DNA of 16,448 bases from Prevotella sp. CAG:732 (GTDB lineage: Bacteria; Bacteroidota; Bacteroidia; Bacteroidales; Bacteroidaceae). Positions within the stretch are counted from its first letter, which is position 1. Each line of letters begins with the position of its first letter. The DNA is taken from contig FR893195.1 of assembly GCA_000436035.1 (NCBI GenBank), forward strand, positions 1-16,448, given 5' to 3'. The notes under the pieces are model-generated. The model was not told the DNA's origin. It was given only the letters and a program-made list of their open reading frames with translations, and ran no database searches. The position numbers and the translations under genes were made by a program. Positions 13,920 to 16,448 of the stretch are shown here, piece after piece.

Positions 13920-15275
13920 ATGGCAAATGTAATTAAGTTACGTAAAGGCTTAGACATTAATCTGAAGGGCAAGGCTGCTGCCTATGTTGCGCTCGACGTA
14001 GCTAAGGTTGACGAGTTCGCACTCGTTCCTGAGGCTTTCGTGGGAGTGACTCCTAAGGTGGTCGTGCGTGAGGGTGACTATGTCAATGCCGGCGATGCTT
14101 TGTTTGTCAACAAGGCTTGCCCTGAGGTGAAGTTTGCCTCACCAGTGAGCGGTGAAGTGACCGCCATCGTGAGAGGTGAACGCCGCAAGGTGCTCTGCGT
14201 GAAGGTGAAAGCTGACGCAGAACAGAAATCAACAGATTTCGGTAAAAAGAATGTGGATGCTATGGATGGCAATGCTATCAAGCAGGCTTTGCTTGAGGCC
14301 GGACTTTTCGGGTACATCAACCAGTTGCCTTACGCTGTGTCAACGACTCCTGACACGATGCCTAAGGCAATTTTTGTTTCTGCACTTCGAGACATGCCAT
14401 TGGCTTCTGATTTCGAGGTCGAACTTCAAGGCAACGAAGAGGCATTCAAGGTGGGCTTGACCGCTCTCAGCAAGATGGCTAAGACTTACTTAGGCGTGGG
14501 TGCTGACCAGCAGAGCAATGCCTTGACAGAGGTGAAGGGCGTAGAAGTCAATGTCTTCGATGGTCCTTGTCCTGCAGGTAATGTGGGTGTTCAGGTGAAC
14601 AACATCGACCCAGTCAACAAGGGTGAGGTGGTTTGGACCGTTGACCCTGCCGCTGTGATTTTCTTCGGTCGCTTGTTCTTGACAGGTAAGGTGGATCTTC
14701 GCAAGAAAGTGGCTGTAGCTGGTAGTGAGATGAAGACTCCTGGGTATGCCGAGGTTTTGGTGGGTACTCCATTGAAGGCATTCGTAGCAGAGCAGTTGAA
14801 GGCTACCGAGCATGTGCGCCTCATCAATGGCAATCCATTGACAGGTAAGCAGACCAACCTTGACTCATACGTTGGCGGTCATACCTCAGAGATTACAGCA
14901 ATCCCAGAAGGTGACGACAATGATGAGATGTTGGGTTGGATTCTTCCACGTACCAATCAGTTCTCTACCTCTCGCAGTTATTTCTCTTGGCTCTTGGGCA
15001 AGAAGAAGGAGTATGATCTCGATGCACGTGTGAAGGGTGGTGAGCGCCACATGATCATGAGCGGTGAGTATGACAAGGTGCTCCCTATGGACATCTATGG
15101 TGAGTATCTCATCAAGGCCATCATTGCTGGCGACATCGACAAGCAAGAGCAGTTGGGTATCTATGAGGTTAGTCCTGAGGACTTTGCGGTCGCTGAGTTC
15201 GTGGATAGTTCCAAGCTTGAATTGCAGAAGATTGTACGTGAGGGATTGGATGTCTTACGTAAGGAAAACGCATAA
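13920..15275 (+). CDS. nqrA: Na+-translocating NADH:quinone oxidoreductase subunit A
   Basis: 451 residues, the normal NqrA length in Bacteroidota. The opening VIKLRKGLDINLKGKAA is the family signature, followed by VTPKVVVREGDYVNAGDALF and FASPVSGEVTAIVRGERRKV, a lipoyl-like barrel domain. Later conserved parts include DGPCPAGNVGVQVNNIDPV and the C-terminal ERHMIMSGEYDKVLPMDIYG. NqrA is the cytoplasmic subunit of the six-subunit pump that oxidises NADH, reduces quinone and exports Na+; it has been implicated in quinone binding. ATG 13920 gives the exact family N-terminus. It is the first gene of the operon, and nqrB starts 13 bases after its stop. Confidence 0.97.
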   Translation: MANVIKLRKGLDINLKGKAAAYVALDVAKVDEFALVPEAFVGVTPKVVVREGDYVNAGDALFVNKACPEVKFASPVSGEVTAIVRGERRKVLCVKVKADAEQKSTDFGKKNVDAMDGNAIKQALLEAGLFGYINQLPYAVSTTPDTMPKAIFVSALRDMPLASDFEVELQGNEEAFKVGLTALSKMAKTYLGVGADQQSNALTEVKGVEVNVFDGPCPAGNVGVQVNNIDPVNKGEVVWTVDPAAVIFFGRLFLTGKVDLRKKVAVAGSEMKTPGYAEVLVGTPLKAFVAEQLKATEHVRLINGNPLTGKQTNLDSYVGGHTSEITAIPEGDDNDEMLGWILPRTNQFSTSRSYFSWLLGKKKEYDLDARVKGGERHMIMSGEYDKVLPMDIYGEYLIKAIIAGDIDKQEQLGIYEVSPEDFAVAEFVDSSKLELQKIVREGLDVLRKENA

Positions 15276-15288
15276 ATAAAATAAAAAA

Positions 15289-16448
15289 ATGAGTGCATTA
15301 AGAAATTATCTCAATAAGATAAAGCCTAACTTCCAGGAGGGAGGTAAGCTTCATGCCTTCGAGAGCGTCTTTGATGGATTCGAGAGCTTCCTGTATGTGC
15401 CAAACACGACAGCGAAGAGCGGAGCCAACATCCATGATGCCATCGACTCGAAGCGCATCATGAGCTTTGTGGTTATCGCCTTGATACCTGCATTGCTCTT
15501 CGGTATGTATAATGTGGGATACCAGAATTTCAAGGCTGCCGGCACATTGGATGCTGCTAGCTTCATCGAGATTTTCGGTTTTGGTTTCTTGGCTGTCCTT
15601 CCTAAGTTGTTGGTCAGCTACATCGTGGGTCTCGGCATCGAGTTTGCCTGGGCACAGTGGAAACATGAGGAAATCCAGGAGGGTTACTTGGTTTCAGGTA
15701 TCATCATCCCATTGATTATCCCTATCTCTACACCATTGTGGATGCTCGCTTTGGCTTGCGCCTTCGCTGTCATCTTCTGCAAGGAAATCTTCGGTGGTAC
15801 AGGTATGAACATCTTCAATGTGGCTGTAGGTGCCCGTATGTTCCTCTTCTTCTCATATCCTTTGGCTATGAGTGGCGACAAGGTTTGGATTGCCAAGGAC
15901 AGCATCTTCGGCTTGGGCAATACCTTGCCTGATGGATTCACCGCTGCCACTCCTCTTGGTCAGTTGGCACAAGGTGGCATCCCTGATGCAAGCATCTGTG
16001 ATATGATTTGCGGTTTCATCCCTGGTTCTATTGGTGAGACTTCTGTCATCGCCATCGCCATTGGAGCCGTTATCCTCCTTTGGACAGGTATCGCATCTTG
16101 GAAGACCATGGGTAGTGTGTTCGTAGGTGGTATCGTGATGGCTCTCATCTTCCAGGCTTTGGGCATGACTCCTATCGCTTGGTATGAGCATATCATCCTC
16201 GGTGGTTTCTGTTTCGGTGCAGTCTTCATGGCTACCGACCCTGTGACATCTGCTCGTACAGAGAAGGGTAAGTACTTCTATGGATTCTTCATCGGTGCCA
16301 TCGCCGTTATCGTACGTGTGATGAACCCAGGTTATCCAGAGGGTATGATGCTCGCCATCTTCTTCGGCAACATGTTTGCTCCGCTCATCGACTACTGTGT
16401 GGTACAGGGCAACATCTCTCGCCGTGCAAAACGTGCTATTAATAAATA
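15289..16448 (+). CDS. nqrB: Na+-translocating NADH:quinone oxidoreductase subunit B (runs to the window edge)
   Basis: 386 codons are present, then TA at the last two bases, so the next base probably completes a stop and the protein is essentially whole. After an N-terminal cytoplasmic stretch (MSALRNYLNKIKPNFQEGGK) come about ten membrane helices of the NqrB/RnfD type. The DGFTAATPLGQLA segment at 215-227 holds the expected covalent FMN threonine, T221, but the motif reads TAAT where the classical Vibrio consensus is SGAT. Near the C-terminus are VFMATDPVTSARTEKGKYFYG-type and NPGYPEGMMLAIFFGNMFAPLID-type conserved blocks. NqrB carries FMN and riboflavin and forms part of the Na+ path. nqrC to nqrF are expected downstream. 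Confidence 0.95.
   Translation, partial: MSALRNYLNKIKPNFQEGGKLHAFESVFDGFESFLYVPNTTAKSGANIHDAIDSKRIMSFVVIALIPALLFGMYNVGYQNFKAAGTLDAASFIEIFGFGFLAVLPKLLVSYIVGLGIEFAWAQWKHEEIQEGYLVSGIIIPLIIPISTPLWMLALACAFAVIFCKEIFGGTGMNIFNVAVGARMFLFFSYPLAMSGDKVWIAKDSIFGLGNTLPDGFTAATPLGQLAQGGIPDASICDMICGFIPGSIGETSVIAIAIGAVILLWTGIASWKTMGSVFVGGIVMALIFQALGMTPIAWYEHIILGGFCFGAVFMATDPVTSARTEKGKYFYGFFIGAIAVIVRVMNPGYPEGMMLAIFFGNMFAPLIDYCVVQGNISRRAKRAINK

Overview
The window looks like chromosome from a gut or oral Bacteroidota, most probably the Prevotella/Segatella group. Three things point there. Several intergenic regions carry the Bacteroidota promoter signature (a TTTG-like -33 element, 19-20 bases, then TAnnTTTG). 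Shine-Dalgarno sequences are almost absent. The gene families are typical: a short CstA, a Mfa2/FimB-like lipoprotein, a large Bacteroidota-type TamB, and the start of an Nqr operon. No phage, transposon, CRISPR array or other clear mobile DNA was seen. The assignment is an inference from sequence style; no database search was possible.

Region 1 (1-5251). The 3' part of tRNA-Lys(CTT) and its terminator are followed by a promoter and a tightly packed plus-strand run: cstA-like transporter, small outer-membrane beta-barrel, recR (its start codon overlaps the barrel gene's stop as TAATG), a four-helix membrane protein, a family-2 glycosyltransferase with an extra C-terminal module, and a GNAT acetyltransferase. 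A hairpin over the recR stop codon may split the run.

Region 2 (5252-6275). A strong promoter drives two identical tRNA-Asp(GTC) genes and a terminator. A periplasmic TPR protein gene follows with no visible promoter of its own.

Region 3 (6276-9301). A promoter precedes a lipoprotein metallophosphoesterase whose 3' end overlaps a gene for a predicted outer-membrane barrel; a perfect 11-bp terminator hairpin contains the barrel gene's stop codon. The next gap holds two divergent promoters that share the 10-mer TATCTTTGCA. The plus-strand one drives a fimbrial-type lipoprotein. The minus-strand one fires into about 93 nt without a convincing ORF that ends in a GNRA-capped hairpin and a U-rich tail, so it is a candidate small RNA and the best novelty lead here.

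Region 4 (9302-16448). A large minus-strand tamB homologue is transcribed divergently from nqrA-nqrB, the first genes of the Na+-pumping NADH:quinone oxidoreductase operon. The membrane anchor of TamB is encoded upstream of the first conventional start codon, which suggests a CTG start. NqrB reaches the window edge and lacks only the last base of its probable stop codon.
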